A DNA stretch of 64,000 nucleotides from Stenotrophomonas sp. WZN-1 (GCF_002192255.1 NZ_CP021768.1:2870001-2934000), one strand, 5' to 3'; positions 29,036-38,393 are shown, counted from the first letter of the stretch. Notes: generated from the letters alone by a model not told the origin. Numbers and translations: made by a program.

Positions 29036-30979
29036 TCAGCTGCCCACAACGCCTGCGCGCACCTGCCGCCAATGCGCCTGCCAGGCCTGGAACATCAGCA
29101 CGTTCCACAGATGGGTATGCCACTTGCGCTGTCCTCCCAGGAACTGCTGCCACAACGGCTGCACCGCCGCCGCCGACAGCACGCCCTCACGCTCCAGCCG
29201 CGCCGGCTGCAGCAGGTCCTCGGCCCAGGGCCGCAGGTCACCCTTCAGCCAATCACTGACCGGTGCGCCGAAGCCGCGCTTGGGACGGTGCACCATCGAC
29301 TGCGGCACGTAACGGCCCAGCACGCGCTTGAGCAGCACCTTGCTGGTGGTCTCGCTGCGCTTGAAGCCCAGCGGCAACGACCAGGCGAACTCGGCCACGC
29401 GCCAGTCCAGCAGCGGCGCGCGTGCCTCCAGGCTGACCGCCATCGAGGTGCGGTCGACCTTGCACAACAGGTCGTCCGGCAGGTAGGTCACGAAATCGGC
29501 CAGCATCATCGCATCGGCCGGCGTCCCCGCGCCGTGCAGCGGATCAGCCAGGTCGTAGAAGCTGCCGGCGGCCTGCGCGCCGGGCACCGCCGCGGCCGGG
29601 TCGCGCCAGCGCGAGATACGGTTGCGGTAGACGTCGCCGATGCCACGTGCGCCGGTCTCGGCCAGCAGCGCGGCCAGGCCACCGGTCCGCGAGGCCTCGC
29701 CCTGGTGTTGCGCGCGTGTACCCATCCAACGCCGCAGCGGCCCCGGCACGCGGCCGAGCATCTGCCAGTTGCGCAGCGCGCGTACATACCGGGTGTAGCC
29801 GAAGAACAGCTCATCGCCACCGTCGCCGGACAGCGCCACGGTCACGCCCTGCCGCGCCAGCCGGGCGACCAGCGCCGTCGGCACCTGCGACGCGTCGGCA
29901 AAAGGCTCGTCGAACATCGCCGGCAACTGCGGCACTACCGCCAGTGCATCGGCGCCGCTGACGTACAGCTCGGTGTGATCGCAGCCCAGGTGAGCCGCCA
30001 GCTCCCGGGCCAGTGGTGCTTCGTCATGTCCCGAATCGGTGAAGCCGATGCTGAAGCTGTGCACCGGCTGCCCGCTCTGGGCCTGCATCAGCGCCGCCAC
30101 CAGCGATGAGTCGGTACCGCCGGACAGGAATACGCCGACCGGCACATCGGCCACCATGCGCAGCGCCACCGCGTCGCGCAGCAGCGTGTCCAGCTGCTCC
30201 TCGGCGTCCTCGATGCGGCCCTGGAAGGGTGCGGCCAGCGCAGCCTGCATGCGCGCGCGCGCATCCCAGTACGGGCGCTGTGCCTGCTCCGGGCGATGTG
30301 CCGCGGCACCTGCGGCCACAGCCGCCGCGTCCAGGCGCAGCACGCGGCCCGGCATCAGCTTGTAGCAGCGCTGGTGGATGCTGTGCGGCGCGGGAATGTA
30401 GTCGAGCCGCAGCAGCAATGTGAGCGCATCGCGGTCGATGTCGTTGTCGAACGCCGGGTGCTGCCAGAGCGCCTTCAGTTCCGACCCGAACACCAGCGTG
30501 TCGCCGGCCCAGCCGTAGTACAGCGGCTTCTTGCCGACGCGGTCGCGGGCCAGCCACAGGCAACGCTCCTGGCGGTCCCACAGCGCGATGGCGAACATGC
30601 CGTTGCAGCGCTGCAGGGTGTCTTCCACGCCCCATTGCAGGATCGCCGCCAGCAGTACTTCGGTGTCGGAATGGCCGCGGAAGGCATGCCCCAGCGGCTC
30701 CAGTTCCTCACGCAGGGCCGCGAAGTTGTAGACCTCGCCGTTGTAGGCCATCACGTAGCGGCCATCGGCCGAGGCCATCGGCTGGTGGCCCAGCGGGGAC
30801 AGGTCAAGGATGCTCAGCCGCCGATGCGCCAGCGCGATGCCCGCCTCGGCATCGACCCAGCTGCCGCCATCATCCGGCCCGCGATGGTGCAGCGCCTGGC
30901 CCATGGCCAGCGCCTGCGCCTGCAGCGCCTCGGCCGACGCCAGCGGCGCCGGCAACAACATTCCCGCCAATCCACACAT
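29036..30979 (-). CDS. asnB: Asparagine synthase, glutamine-hydrolysing
   Basis: 647 residues. Cys2 (MCGLAGM) is the glutaminase nucleophile, with HRGPDDGG, YNGEVYNF and the class II amidotransferase domain to about residue 205. The synthetase domain has the ATP pyrophosphatase loop SGGTDSS (286-292) and SGDGGDELFFGYTRY. It would form asparagine or a related amide from a carboxylate, glutamine and ATP. It starts 3 bases after the E1 fusion stop, so the two are coupled. This linkage is unusual for a housekeeping AsnB and suggests amidation of another acid. Confidence 0.88.
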   Translation of the reverse strand: MCGLAGMLLPAPLASAEALQAQALAMGQALHHRGPDDGGSWVDAEAGIALAHRRLSILDLSPLGHQPMASADGRYVMAYNGEVYNFAALREELEPLGHAFRGHSDTEVLLAAILQWGVEDTLQRCNGMFAIALWDRQERCLWLARDRVGKKPLYYGWAGDTLVFGSELKALWQHPAFDNDIDRDALTLLLRLDYIPAPHSIHQRCYKLMPGRVLRLDAAAVAAGAAAHRPEQAQRPYWDARARMQAALAAPFQGRIEDAEEQLDTLLRDAVALRMVADVPVGVFLSGGTDSSLVAALMQAQSGQPVHSFSIGFTDSGHDEAPLARELAAHLGCDHTELYVSGADALAVVPQLPAMFDEPFADASQVPTALVARLARQGVTVALSGDGGDELFFGYTRYVRALRNWQMLGRVPGPLRRWMGTRAQHQGEASRTGGLAALLAETGARGIGDVYRNRISRWRDPAAAVPGAQAAGSFYDLADPLHGAGTPADAMMLADFVTYLPDDLLCKVDRTSMAVSLEARAPLLDWRVAEFAWSLPLGFKRSETTSKVLLKRVLGRYVPQSMVHRPKRGFGAPVSDWLKGDLRPWAEDLLQPARLEREGVLSAAAVQPLWQQFLGGQRKWHTHLWNVLMFQAWQAHWRQVRAGVVGS

Positions 30980-30982
30980 GCA

Positions 30983-33262
30983 TCAGGGTTCCTGCGCCAG
31001 GTCGAGGGCGGCGCCAATCACCGCATTGTCGCTTGGAAGCCCGAACATTGCTGCCCCCGCCAGTGGCGTGTAGGTATCGGCACCACAGACCCGGCGCAAC
31101 GGCAGATGGCCGAACCCGGCCTCGACCAGCGCGGTGACCACGCCCTCCCCCACCCCGCCACTGTGCCGTCCTTCGTCCAGCACCAGCACCCGCCGAGCGC
31201 TGGCAGCCTGGGCGGCGATGAAGCCGGCGTCCAGCGGTACCAGCCAGCGCAGGTCGGCCACCCGCACCTGCCAGCCCAGCTGCTGCTCGATCGCCCGTGA
31301 TGCGCGCAATGCCATCGGCACGCCGTTGCCATAGGTATAGATCACCAGGTCGCCGGCCTCCGGCGCATAGACCCGGCCCTCGCCCGGCACCAGCGTCTGC
31401 CCCTGTGCCGGGTAGTCGAACAGCCACTGGCCATCACCCGCGTCGTGCAGGTCCTTGCTCATGTACAGCGCGATGGGCTCCAGGAACACCGCCACGCGCC
31501 CATCCACCCGCGCCAGTGCGGCCAGCGTGCGCAGCATCATCACCGCATCGTCGCCACGTGACGGGCAGCCCACTACCAGCCCGGGGATGTCGCGCAGCGC
31601 GGTGATCGAGTTGTCGTTGTGGAAGTGACCACCGAAGCCCTTCTGGTAGCCCAGCCCGGCCACCCTTATCAGCATCGGGTTGCGGTACTGGTCGTTGGAG
31701 AAGAACTGCAGCGAACACGCTTCGCCGCGCACCTGGTCGATGGCGTTGTGCAGGTACGCCAGGTACTGGATCTCCGGAATCGGCAGCATGCCCAGGTTGG
31801 CCAGGCCCTGCGCCATGCCCAGGATCATGGTCTCGTCCAGCAGGGTGTTGAACACCCGGCGTGGGCCGAAGCGGCGCAGCAGGTCCTTGGTGACGGTGTA
31901 GACACCGCCCTTCTGTGCGACGTCCTCACCGAACAGCAGGCTCTGCGGATACTTCGCCAGCAGTTCCTGCAGGGCGTGGTTGATCTGGATCGCGAGGTGG
32001 CGTGGCGCCTGCCGTTCGGGCAGGGCCTCCGCACCGCCGTACAGCGCTTCGCGCGTCCCGGCGGACACCTCGCGCCGTGCTTCGGCCTGCACCGCAGCCG
32101 GCGTATAGGGCGCAAGCGGCTCCATCACTTCGCGCAGCGATTGCAGCTTCGGGCGTCCTTCGGCATCGGCGGCGGCGGCCATGCAGCGCGCGCGCATCGT
32201 CTCGTAGGCCACCTCGATGGCGGCCGCATCCATCCAGCCCGATTCCATCGCGATCTGTGCCGAGCGCAGCAGCGGATCCTGCGCCTCGGCCGCACACAGC
32301 TCCGGCAACGCGCGCCATTCCACTTCGAAGTCGGTGCCGGCGTGCCCCATCAGGCGCGTGGTGCGCAGATGCAGGAATGTCGGCCGCCGCGTGCGCCGGC
32401 AGTGCTCCACCGCCGCCTGCACCTGCGCGTGACCGGCGGCCAGGTCGAGGCCATCGGCATGGAAATAGTCCAGCCCCGGCTGACGGCTGAAGCGTTCTGC
32501 GATCCAGCCTTCAGGTGTTTTCACCGAGATGCCCAGACCATTGTCCTCGCAGACGAACAGGACCGGCGCCGGCAACTTCTGGTAGGCCGACCACATCGCG
32601 GTGTTGAACGCAGTCTGCGCGGTCGCATGGTTGGCCGAGGCGTCGCCGAACGAGCACAGCACGATGCTGTCGGCCGGAATCGGCAGTTCGTGGCCCAGTC
32701 GCTTGCCACTTTCGATGGCCAGCGCGGTGCCCAGCGCTTTCGGCAGATGCGAGGCGATGGTCGAGGTCTGCGGCAGTACCCACAGCGGCTTGCTGCCCCA
32801 CACCTTGTGGCGCCCCCCGCTGGCCGGGTCATCGGCGCTGGCAGCAAAGGACAGCGCGGCGTCGCGCAGCGGGTCGATCCCCGGCACCTGGCGCGAGCGC
32901 TCAGCCATGAAGGCACCGGAACGATAGTGCAGGAACGCCGGATCCGTATACCGGCAGGCCCGCGCCAACAGCGCATTGCCTTCGTGGCCGGAAGAACCGA
33001 TGGTGTAGAAAACCTTGTTCTGCACGCGCAGCACGCGCGCCATCAGGTCCAGCTGGCGGCTGGCCAGCTGCGAATCGAACAGCTCGCCAAACGCGGCAGC
33101 AGTGAGCGTGCTGCCCGGCAGGATCGGCGCATCCGGCGCTGGGCGCGGGCGCGGGGTACCGCGCCAGCCACGGACCGCGTCAAGGAAATTGGCGTCGCAC
33201 ACGTCGGCGCGGTTGAGCACGCGCATGCGTGCGGGAATCGGATCTGGAACCACAGCGAACAT
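30983..33262 (-). CDS. 2-oxo acid dehydrogenase E1, alpha and beta subunits fused
   Basis: 759 residues from the ATG preceded by GGAGGGTG. The alpha half (about 50-400) has SSGHEGNALLARAC (90-103) and the TPP motif from GDA (206-208) to CEDN (238-241). The beta half (about 420-759) begins HLAIQINHALQELL with FGEDVAQKGGVY and ends in transketolase-C (GNGVPMALRAS, VLDEGRHSGG). It resembles branched-chain 2-oxo acid E1. No E2 or E3 is adjacent, so it may act as a stand-alone decarboxylase or borrow a distant E2. It is coupled to asnB. Confidence 0.88.
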   Translation of the reverse strand: MFAVVPDPIPARMRVLNRADVCDANFLDAVRGWRGTPRPRPAPDAPILPGSTLTAAAFGELFDSQLASRQLDLMARVLRVQNKVFYTIGSSGHEGNALLARACRYTDPAFLHYRSGAFMAERSRQVPGIDPLRDAALSFAASADDPASGGRHKVWGSKPLWVLPQTSTIASHLPKALGTALAIESGKRLGHELPIPADSIVLCSFGDASANHATAQTAFNTAMWSAYQKLPAPVLFVCEDNGLGISVKTPEGWIAERFSRQPGLDYFHADGLDLAAGHAQVQAAVEHCRRTRRPTFLHLRTTRLMGHAGTDFEVEWRALPELCAAEAQDPLLRSAQIAMESGWMDAAAIEVAYETMRARCMAAAADAEGRPKLQSLREVMEPLAPYTPAAVQAEARREVSAGTREALYGGAEALPERQAPRHLAIQINHALQELLAKYPQSLLFGEDVAQKGGVYTVTKDLLRRFGPRRVFNTLLDETMILGMAQGLANLGMLPIPEIQYLAYLHNAIDQVRGEACSLQFFSNDQYRNPMLIRVAGLGYQKGFGGHFHNDNSITALRDIPGLVVGCPSRGDDAVMMLRTLAALARVDGRVAVFLEPIALYMSKDLHDAGDGQWLFDYPAQGQTLVPGEGRVYAPEAGDLVIYTYGNGVPMALRASRAIEQQLGWQVRVADLRWLVPLDAGFIAAQAASARRVLVLDEGRHSGGVGEGVVTALVEAGFGHLPLRRVCGADTYTPLAGAAMFGLPSDNAVIGAALDLAQEP

Positions 33263-33340
33263 CGAACACCCTCCGTGTCGTTGCTGCATCCCGCCCGGCG
33301 TTGGCCAGGCGCTACCCTGTGGGGGTCACCTTGGTGAGAG

Positions 33341-33997
33341 TCACGCGGCCTCGAAGCGTGCGCGCACCTCGGCGGTCACTGCCGGCATCGGCAGGAAGCG
33401 CGGTTGCCCGCGCACGCGTTGCAGCCAGGCACGCAGCTCCGGGAATGGCTGCAGGCTGATTCCACCCTCGCCTGCGACGTCGGTGTAGGCGAACAACGCG
33501 ATGTCAGCGATGCCGTACCCACTGCCGGTGAACCATTGCGCTTCACGCAGATGCTGCTCCATCACCGCCAGCGCGATGGCGGCGCGCTCGTGCAGGCGTG
33601 GCAGTTCGGCACGACGCGGCGACTCAGGCGGGGTCCAGCCGCGGATGAAGCGCGCGACCGCGACGCACGGCTCGTGCGTGTACTGCTCGAAGAACATCCA
33701 GCTCAGTGCCTGCGCACGCTCCCAGCCATCGGTGGGCAGGTAGGGCGTGCCTTCGGCCAACCAGAACAGGATCGCGTTGGATTCAGTCAGCACGCGGCCA
33801 TCGTCGCGGACGATCAGCGGTACCTTGGCATTGGGATTGAGCGCGAGGAACTCAGGGGTGTGGGTCTGGCCATTGGCACTGTCCACTTCCACCCAGCGGT
33901 AGCGGCTGCCGAGCTGCTCCAGCAGCAGGCGGACCTTGTGGCAATTGCCTGACACCGACATGCCGTGCACCGTCAACGGGACGCGCTCTTCCACCAT
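33341..33997 (-). CDS. Glutathione S-transferase family protein
   Basis: 218 residues from an ATG with GGAG 6 bases upstream. The thioredoxin-fold half has PLTVHGMSVSGNCHKVRLLLEQLG (Ser near the thiolate position), NPNAKVPLIV and the glutathione-binding DGRVLTESNAILFWLA. The C-terminal helical domain contains YGIADIALFAYTDVAGEGG. It is cytosolic with unknown substrate. It lies 78 bases upstream of the E1 fusion start on the same strand and could be read in the same transcript. Confidence 0.9.
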   Translation of the reverse strand: MVEERVPLTVHGMSVSGNCHKVRLLLEQLGSRYRWVEVDSANGQTHTPEFLALNPNAKVPLIVRDDGRVLTESNAILFWLAEGTPYLPTDGWERAQALSWMFFEQYTHEPCVAVARFIRGWTPPESPRRAELPRLHERAAIALAVMEQHLREAQWFTGSGYGIADIALFAYTDVAGEGGISLQPFPELRAWLQRVRGQPRFLPMPAVTAEVRARFEAA

Positions 33998-34090
33998 TGC
34001 CTGCTCCCTCGGATCCGGCCGGCGGCCGGCTGCGTGCAGTCTGGCAAGCACGCCGGTGATTGCCAAGCGCGGGTGCAGCATGGCTACACG

Positions 34091-34163
34091 GTAGTGCCGG
34101 CCGCTGGCCGGCAATCGCATGAATCCTGCTGCAAGGAGATTGCCGGCCACCGGCCGGCAATAC
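34091..34163. repeat. Inverted pair of SMAG elements
   Basis: GTAGTGCCGGCCGCTGGCCG... (34091-34115) and the inverted ATTGCCGGCC...AATAC (34139-34163) flank a 23-base spacer. They sit just downstream of the GNAT gene. Confidence 0.8.
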
Positions 34164-34173
34164 CGGGCGACGC

Positions 34174-34716
34174 TCAGCGCGCGCGCTGCCGCCACTGTTC
34201 GCGCGACTGGCCCCAGATCTGCATCGGCTTGTCGTTGTACGGCGCTGGCAACTCGCCCATGCGCAGCAGGGTGCTGCCGAGCTTGCGTGCCACGGCCCGG
34301 GAGTTGTCGTTGTTCTCGGCGATGGTATGGATCACCTCATCCCAGCCCAGCGTGTCGAAGGCCCAGTCGATCGCAGCGACCGCCGCCTCCGGCGCATAGC
34401 CCCTGCCCCAACTGGCATGGCGGATGCCCCAACCGACCTCGGTACCCGGCCAGTCCTGCGGCTGCCACGGTCCCATCCGCCCGATCCAGTCGCCGCTGGA
34501 TTTCTCGATCACGCTGAACATCGAGAAGCCGAACAACTGCCATGCGCCGGCCAAGCTGCAGAAACCCCGCCAGGCCACCGAGGGCGGCTGCACGCCACCG
34601 AGGGTGCGCATCGTGTCCTCGTCGGCGCAGAACGCCAGGTACGGCTCGTAGTCCTCGCGCAGCAGCGGGCGCAGGATCAGCCGCTCGGTTTCGATGCGCA
34701 GGTCGAAGATGCTCAT
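34174..34716 (-). CDS. GNAT N-acetyltransferase, RimJ/RimL-like
   Basis: 180 residues starting MSIFDLRIETERLILRPL, the usual opening of Acetyltransf_3 proteins. The acetyl-CoA loop region is VGWGIRHASWGRGYAPEAA and the C-terminal half has IHTIAENNDNSRAVARKLG, both characteristic. Likely substrates are protein N-termini or small-molecule amines, not determinable here. It stands alone. Confidence 0.9.
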   Translation of the reverse strand: MSIFDLRIETERLILRPLLREDYEPYLAFCADEDTMRTLGGVQPPSVAWRGFCSLAGAWQLFGFSMFSVIEKSSGDWIGRMGPWQPQDWPGTEVGWGIRHASWGRGYAPEAAVAAIDWAFDTLGWDEVIHTIAENNDNSRAVARKLGSTLLRMGELPAPYNDKPMQIWGQSREQWRQRAR

Positions 34717-34842
34717 GCCGGCTCCATGTCGAAGGGGGCATCCATGATGGAGGATTGCTTCCCTGCGCGGATGAATATCGCCGGCTACAACGAAACGGGC
34801 CGGCATGAGCCGGCCCGTCAGGTACTGCATGCTTCGCCGGGA

Positions 34843-35688
34843 TTACTGGCGCGTGGCTGCGGCAGTGGCACCGGCGGCAGCGGTCTGCGTGACCAGCTGG
34901 CCATCGACCACCGGCAGGCGATCGCTGGCCGGCTTGTTGTCCATGCGAACGGTCTTCTCGGCGCCGTCATAGCGGTAGGTCACGTTGTAACCCTTGACCA
35001 CATCGGTGTTGCCCATGGCGATGCGGTTGCCCGGCTTGCTGGCCATGCGCATGGTGCCGGTGGTGCCGTCCTCGTTGCGATAGGTCACGTTGTAGCCGGT
35101 GACGCGGCTCGACTCCGAGGTAGCGGTCTCGGTATGGCACTGGCGCTCGGTACGGTTGACCACGCGGCCACCCACGTGGCGCTTGTCGATCTGGTTGCCG
35201 ATGAAGCCGCCGGCCACGGCACCGGCTGCGGTGGCGGCCTTCTTGCCGTTGCCGCCACCGACCTGGTTGCCGAGCAGGCCACCAACCACGGCGCCGACCA
35301 CGGTGCCGCCGACGTTGCCATCACGCTCCGGCAGGCGCTCCTGCACCGTCACGTCCTGGCAGACCTCGTGCGGGGTCTGGGTGGTGGAGGTCTCACGCAC
35401 CGGATCGGTGCCGATCACGGTGGCATACGCCTTCTGCTTTTCGGTGATCGGATCGACCTTCAGCACATCGGCGTACTCCAGGCCGCGCGGTGCGGACGGG
35501 TCGAGCTTGTCACCACGCGCGCCATCGTCGGTGGCACTGCCATCGACCAGGCGCGACTCGCCATTGGGGGTTGCGGCGCTGATGGAATCGGGCGATTTGT
35601 CGCCACTCTTCATGAAGGCGGCGGTGGCGATGCCACCGACCAGCAGCGCGCCCGCTGCGACCAGGACAGTTGTAGTTGTGCTTTTCAT
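34843..35688 (-). CDS. Glycine-zipper 2TM domain envelope protein
   Basis: 281 residues from the ATG behind AAGGAG. A hydrophobic N-terminal segment (about 7-25) anchors or exports it. Residues about 125-165 form a glycine-zipper pair (GGTVVGAVVGGLLGNQVGGG, then AGAVAGGFIGNQID), as in Rickettsia 17-kDa antigen/SlyB-like proteins. The C-terminal half has two copies of a GYNVTYRxxxG block. It probably inserts in the outer envelope. A second glycine-zipper lipoprotein is at 38394-38888. Confidence 0.85.
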   Translation of the reverse strand: MKSTTTTVLVAAGALLVGGIATAAFMKSGDKSPDSISAATPNGESRLVDGSATDDGARGDKLDPSAPRGLEYADVLKVDPITEKQKAYATVIGTDPVRETSTTQTPHEVCQDVTVQERLPERDGNVGGTVVGAVVGGLLGNQVGGGNGKKAATAAGAVAGGFIGNQIDKRHVGGRVVNRTERQCHTETATSESSRVTGYNVTYRNEDGTTGTMRMASKPGNRIAMGNTDVVKGYNVTYRYDGAEKTVRMDNKPASDRLPVVDGQLVTQTAAAGATAAATRQ

Positions 35689-35851
35689 GACCTGCTCCTT
35701 GCGGACCATCCGCAACGTTCTCGGACCAGATTGCAGCATGCGCTGCCTGAACGGAATCTCCACATTTCCTGCTCATTGCTGTAACCCATTCAGCGTCGGG
35801 AAATGCTGGGCCCGTGGTAGCGTTTGCATATCCCCAACCAGGATTCCCGCC

Positions 35852-36067
35852 ATGGCCAACCCGATGCTGCTGCCGGTACTGCAATGGGCCCGCCGGCTGC
35901 GCTACCCGACCCTGTTCAAACTCACCGCCGGCCTGTTCGTGCTGACGTTGTTCATCCCGGACCCGATTCCGTTCGTCGATGAGCTGGTGCTGGGCTTCGG
36001 CACCCTGCTGCTGGCCAACTGGAAGAGCCGCAACGCCATCACGCCCCCGCCGCTGGAACAGCGTTGA
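35852..36067 (+). CDS. Small membrane protein, DUF6116-like
   Basis: 71 residues: MANPMLLPVLQWARRLRYP followed by one or two hydrophobic helices (about 20-55) and a polar tail. It overlaps the next start by 4 bases and is probably co-transcribed with the TatD-type nuclease. The DUF6116 label is from resemblance to short Xanthomonadaceae proteins. Confidence 0.7.
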   Translation: MANPMLLPVLQWARRLRYPTLFKLTAGLFVLTLFIPDPIPFVDELVLGFGTLLLANWKSRNAITPPPLEQR

Positions 36068-36837
36068 GCGTGCTGGTCGACAGCCACTGCCATCTGGATG
36101 CCAGCGAGTTCGACCGTGACCGCGCCGCCGTGGTCGAACGTGCGCAGGCGGCTGGGGTGCGCCTGCAGGTGGTACCGGCGGTGACCGCGGCCAGCTGGCC
36201 GAAGCTGCGCGAGGTCTGCCAGCAGGCGCGGGGACTGTACCCGGCCTACGGCCTGCATCCGATGTTCCTGGCCGAGCACCAGCCCGGGCACCTGCCCCTG
36301 CTGCGCGGGTGGATCGAGCGCGAACGCCCGTGTGCGATCGGCGAGTGCGGCCTGGACTTCTTCGTCGAAGGACTGGATGCCGAGGCTCAGCAGGTGTATT
36401 TCATCGGCCAGCTGGCACTGGCCCGTGAATTCGAGCTGCCGGTGATCGTGCACGCGCGACGCGCGGTGGATGCGGTGATCGCCGCCATCCGCCGCATCGG
36501 CGGCCTGCGCGGCGTGGTGCACAGCTTTTCCGGCAGCCCCGAACAGGCCGCGCAACTGCACCGGCAGGGCTTCCTGCTTGGCCTCGGTGGCCCGCTGACC
36601 TACGAGCGCGCGCAACGGCTGCAGCGGCTGGTGCGCGAGATGCCGCTGGAACAGCTGCTGCTGGAAACCGACGCACCCGACCAGCCCGACGCCGGCATCC
36701 GCGGCCAGCGCAACGAACCGGCGCGGCTGGCGACCATTGCCCGCCATGTGGCCGCGCTGCGCGGGATGGAGCTGGACGCCGTGGCCCAGGCCACGACGGA
36801 GAATGCGCGGCGGCTGTTCGCGCTGCCCGCAATGTAA
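36064..36837 (+). CDS. TatD family metal-dependent hydrolase
   Basis: 257 residues. Metal ligands follow the family: DSHCHLD at the N-terminus, GECGLDFF, VIVHARRA, VHSFSG and LLETDAPDQP. This is a TIM-barrel (3'-5' exonuclease or deoxyribonuclease) fold. The start used is TTG overlapping the previous stop; a GTG two codons later (giving MLVDSHCHLD) is a good alternative. It is cytosolic, with a proposed role in DNA repair or DNA turnover. Confidence 0.9.
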   Translation: MSVLVDSHCHLDASEFDRDRAAVVERAQAAGVRLQVVPAVTAASWPKLREVCQQARGLYPAYGLHPMFLAEHQPGHLPLLRGWIERERPCAIGECGLDFFVEGLDAEAQQVYFIGQLALAREFELPVIVHARRAVDAVIAAIRRIGGLRGVVHSFSGSPEQAAQLHRQGFLLGLGGPLTYERAQRLQRLVREMPLEQLLLETDAPDQPDAGIRGQRNEPARLATIARHVAALRGMELDAVAQATTENARRLFALPAM

Positions 36838-36839
36838 CG

Positions 36840-36913
36840 GTAGGTGCCGGCCGCTGGCCGGCATCTGCGCCGATTCAATCATTCCGGCGTCGCCGGCCAG
36901 CGGCCGGCACTAC
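36840..36913. repeat. Inverted pair of SMAG elements
   Basis: GTAGGTGCCGGCCGCTGGCC... (36840-36864) and the inverted GCCGGCC...GGCACTAC (36892-36913) fill the gap between the convergent TatD-type gene and tcdA. Together they could fold as one long hairpin and may serve as a bidirectional terminator. Confidence 0.85.
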
Positions 36914-36915
36914 CG

Positions 36916-37743
36916 TCACGCGTCGGCGTGATCCTCGACCACTTCAGCCTTCACCTTCTTCGGCTCCAGCAGCATCTCCAGCGCCTTGCCCACCGCCGCG
37001 AAGGCGAACGCGCCGGTGATGTGGGTTGCCGCGCCCAGGCCGGCGCCACAGTCCAGCTTCAACGCCGCATCGGCGCCGAGGTTCGGGCGGAGGCCACAGA
37101 CGCTGCCATCGGCCTGCGGGTACTTCACGTTCTCCAGCGAATACACCGCCGGCACGCCGAAGTAGCGCTTGGCATTCTTCGGGAAGTTGAACTCGCTGCG
37201 CAGCTTCTTGCGGATCAGCGCCAGCATGGCGTCGTGCTCGGTGCGCGAGACATCGCGGATGCGCACCAGGGTCGGGTCGGTACGGCCACCGGCGGCGCCA
37301 ACGGTCAGCAGCGGCAGCTTGCGGCGGCGGCACCAGGCGATCGTCTCGACCTTGACCCGGAAGCTGTCGCAGGCATCGATCACCAGATCGAACCCCCGGT
37401 CCAGCAGCTCGGCCATGTTGGACACGGTCAGGAACGCCTGCACGGCATCCACCTCGATGTCCGGATTGATCGCACGGCAGCGCTCGGCCATCGCCTCGGC
37501 CTTGTTGCGCCCGTAATTGCCTTCCATCGCCGGCAGCTGCCGGTTGGTATTGGACACGCAGATATCGTCGGCATCGATCAGGGTCAGGTGGCCGACCGCC
37601 GAACGGGCCAGCGCCTCTACCACCCACGAGCCGACGCCGCCCATGCCCACCACCGCCACGCGGCTGCCCTGCAGGCGCTCGAGTGCGCCCACGCCATACA
37701 GCCGTTCGATGCCGGCGAAGCGTTGTTTGACCTGTTCGTTCAT
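36916..37743 (-). CDS. tcdA: tRNA threonylcarbamoyladenosine dehydratase
   Basis: 275 residues of the ThiF/MoeB E1-like superfamily. The nucleotide-binding motif is VVGMGGVGSWVVEALARSAVG (split by eye at 31-50), followed by DADDICVSNTNRQ and an Asp in DLVIDACDS. TcdA (CsdL) makes cyclic t6A at position 37 of ANN-decoding tRNAs with ATP. The -10 sits so close to the ATG that the mRNA may be leaderless. Confidence 0.93.
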   Translation of the reverse strand: MNEQVKQRFAGIERLYGVGALERLQGSRVAVVGMGGVGSWVVEALARSAVGHLTLIDADDICVSNTNRQLPAMEGNYGRNKAEAMAERCRAINPDIEVDAVQAFLTVSNMAELLDRGFDLVIDACDSFRVKVETIAWCRRRKLPLLTVGAAGGRTDPTLVRIRDVSRTEHDAMLALIRKKLRSEFNFPKNAKRYFGVPAVYSLENVKYPQADGSVCGLRPNLGADAALKLDCGAGLGAATHITGAFAFAAVGKALEMLLEPKKVKAEVVEDHADA

Positions 37744-37749
37744 CGGGCT

Positions 37750-37755
37750 ATTTTA
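37750..37755 (-). promoter_or_regulatory. Candidate tcdA -10 (TAAAAT), leaderless arrangement
   Basis: TAAAAT ends six bases before the ATG (TAAAATAGCCCGATG on the minus strand), so transcription would start at or next to the start codon. The same spacing is seen for nfuA. No clear -35 or ribosome-binding site. Confidence 0.45.
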
Positions 37756-37822
37756 ACGTGCAGGTGCCGGCGCCCGCAGTACGCCAGCATCGAACCCACC
37801 GTTGCATGCCCGGAGAGCCCGC

Positions 37823-38257
37823 ATGAATGCCAGCCCGCCCCGCCGCCTGTCCATCGCTCATCGCTACCTGTTCGTGCTCGGCCTGGGCCTGCTGGTCGGC
37901 CTGATCGCCACGGTGATGGTCGGCCGTGCCCTGCAGGCCCGCCGTGACCCGTTTCCGGACAGCCTCATGCAGGTGATGCAACGGCAGTCACAGCTGCTGC
38001 TGCAGGCCCAGCAGCAGAACCGCTGCAGCCTGGCCGACAGCGTTCCGCGGCTGCAGGCCATGCGCCTGTTGTCCAACGATCTGGATCTGGCCTTTCCCGG
38101 GCTGAAGGACAGTGCGCAGTTCCAGCAGCACGCCAGCCAGCTGCGCGGCAACCTCAACACGGCACTGGCCTCACCGCCAGGCGACTGCAAGGCCCTCGCC
38201 CAGGTGGTGGAAACACTGCAGGCGGACTGCCGTGCCTGCCACCAGGACTTCCGCTGA
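37823..38257 (+). CDS. Membrane-anchored cytochrome c'/c556-like protein
   Basis: 144 residues. A basic N-terminus and one hydrophobic helix (about 14-37) anchor the protein, leaving a helical periplasmic domain. A single haem-binding motif CRACH lies near the C-terminus (138-142), the position typical of class II cytochromes c. ATG is preceded by GGAGA. It may act as an electron carrier or a sensor. No redox partner is encoded nearby. Confidence 0.72.
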   Translation: MNASPPRRLSIAHRYLFVLGLGLLVGLIATVMVGRALQARRDPFPDSLMQVMQRQSQLLLQAQQQNRCSLADSVPRLQAMRLLSNDLDLAFPGLKDSAQFQQHASQLRGNLNTALASPPGDCKALAQVVETLQADCRACHQDFR

Positions 38258-38393
38258 CGCGCATTCATCCTGCAGCCGGTCAGGACACGCACGGTTGGCG
38301 CGTTGTTCACGTTCGAAAGGAGAGGATTCGTCCACCCTGCTGCATGACGCAGTACCACCCAACGCACCCGCCTTCACGGCCAGGAGACGCCCC

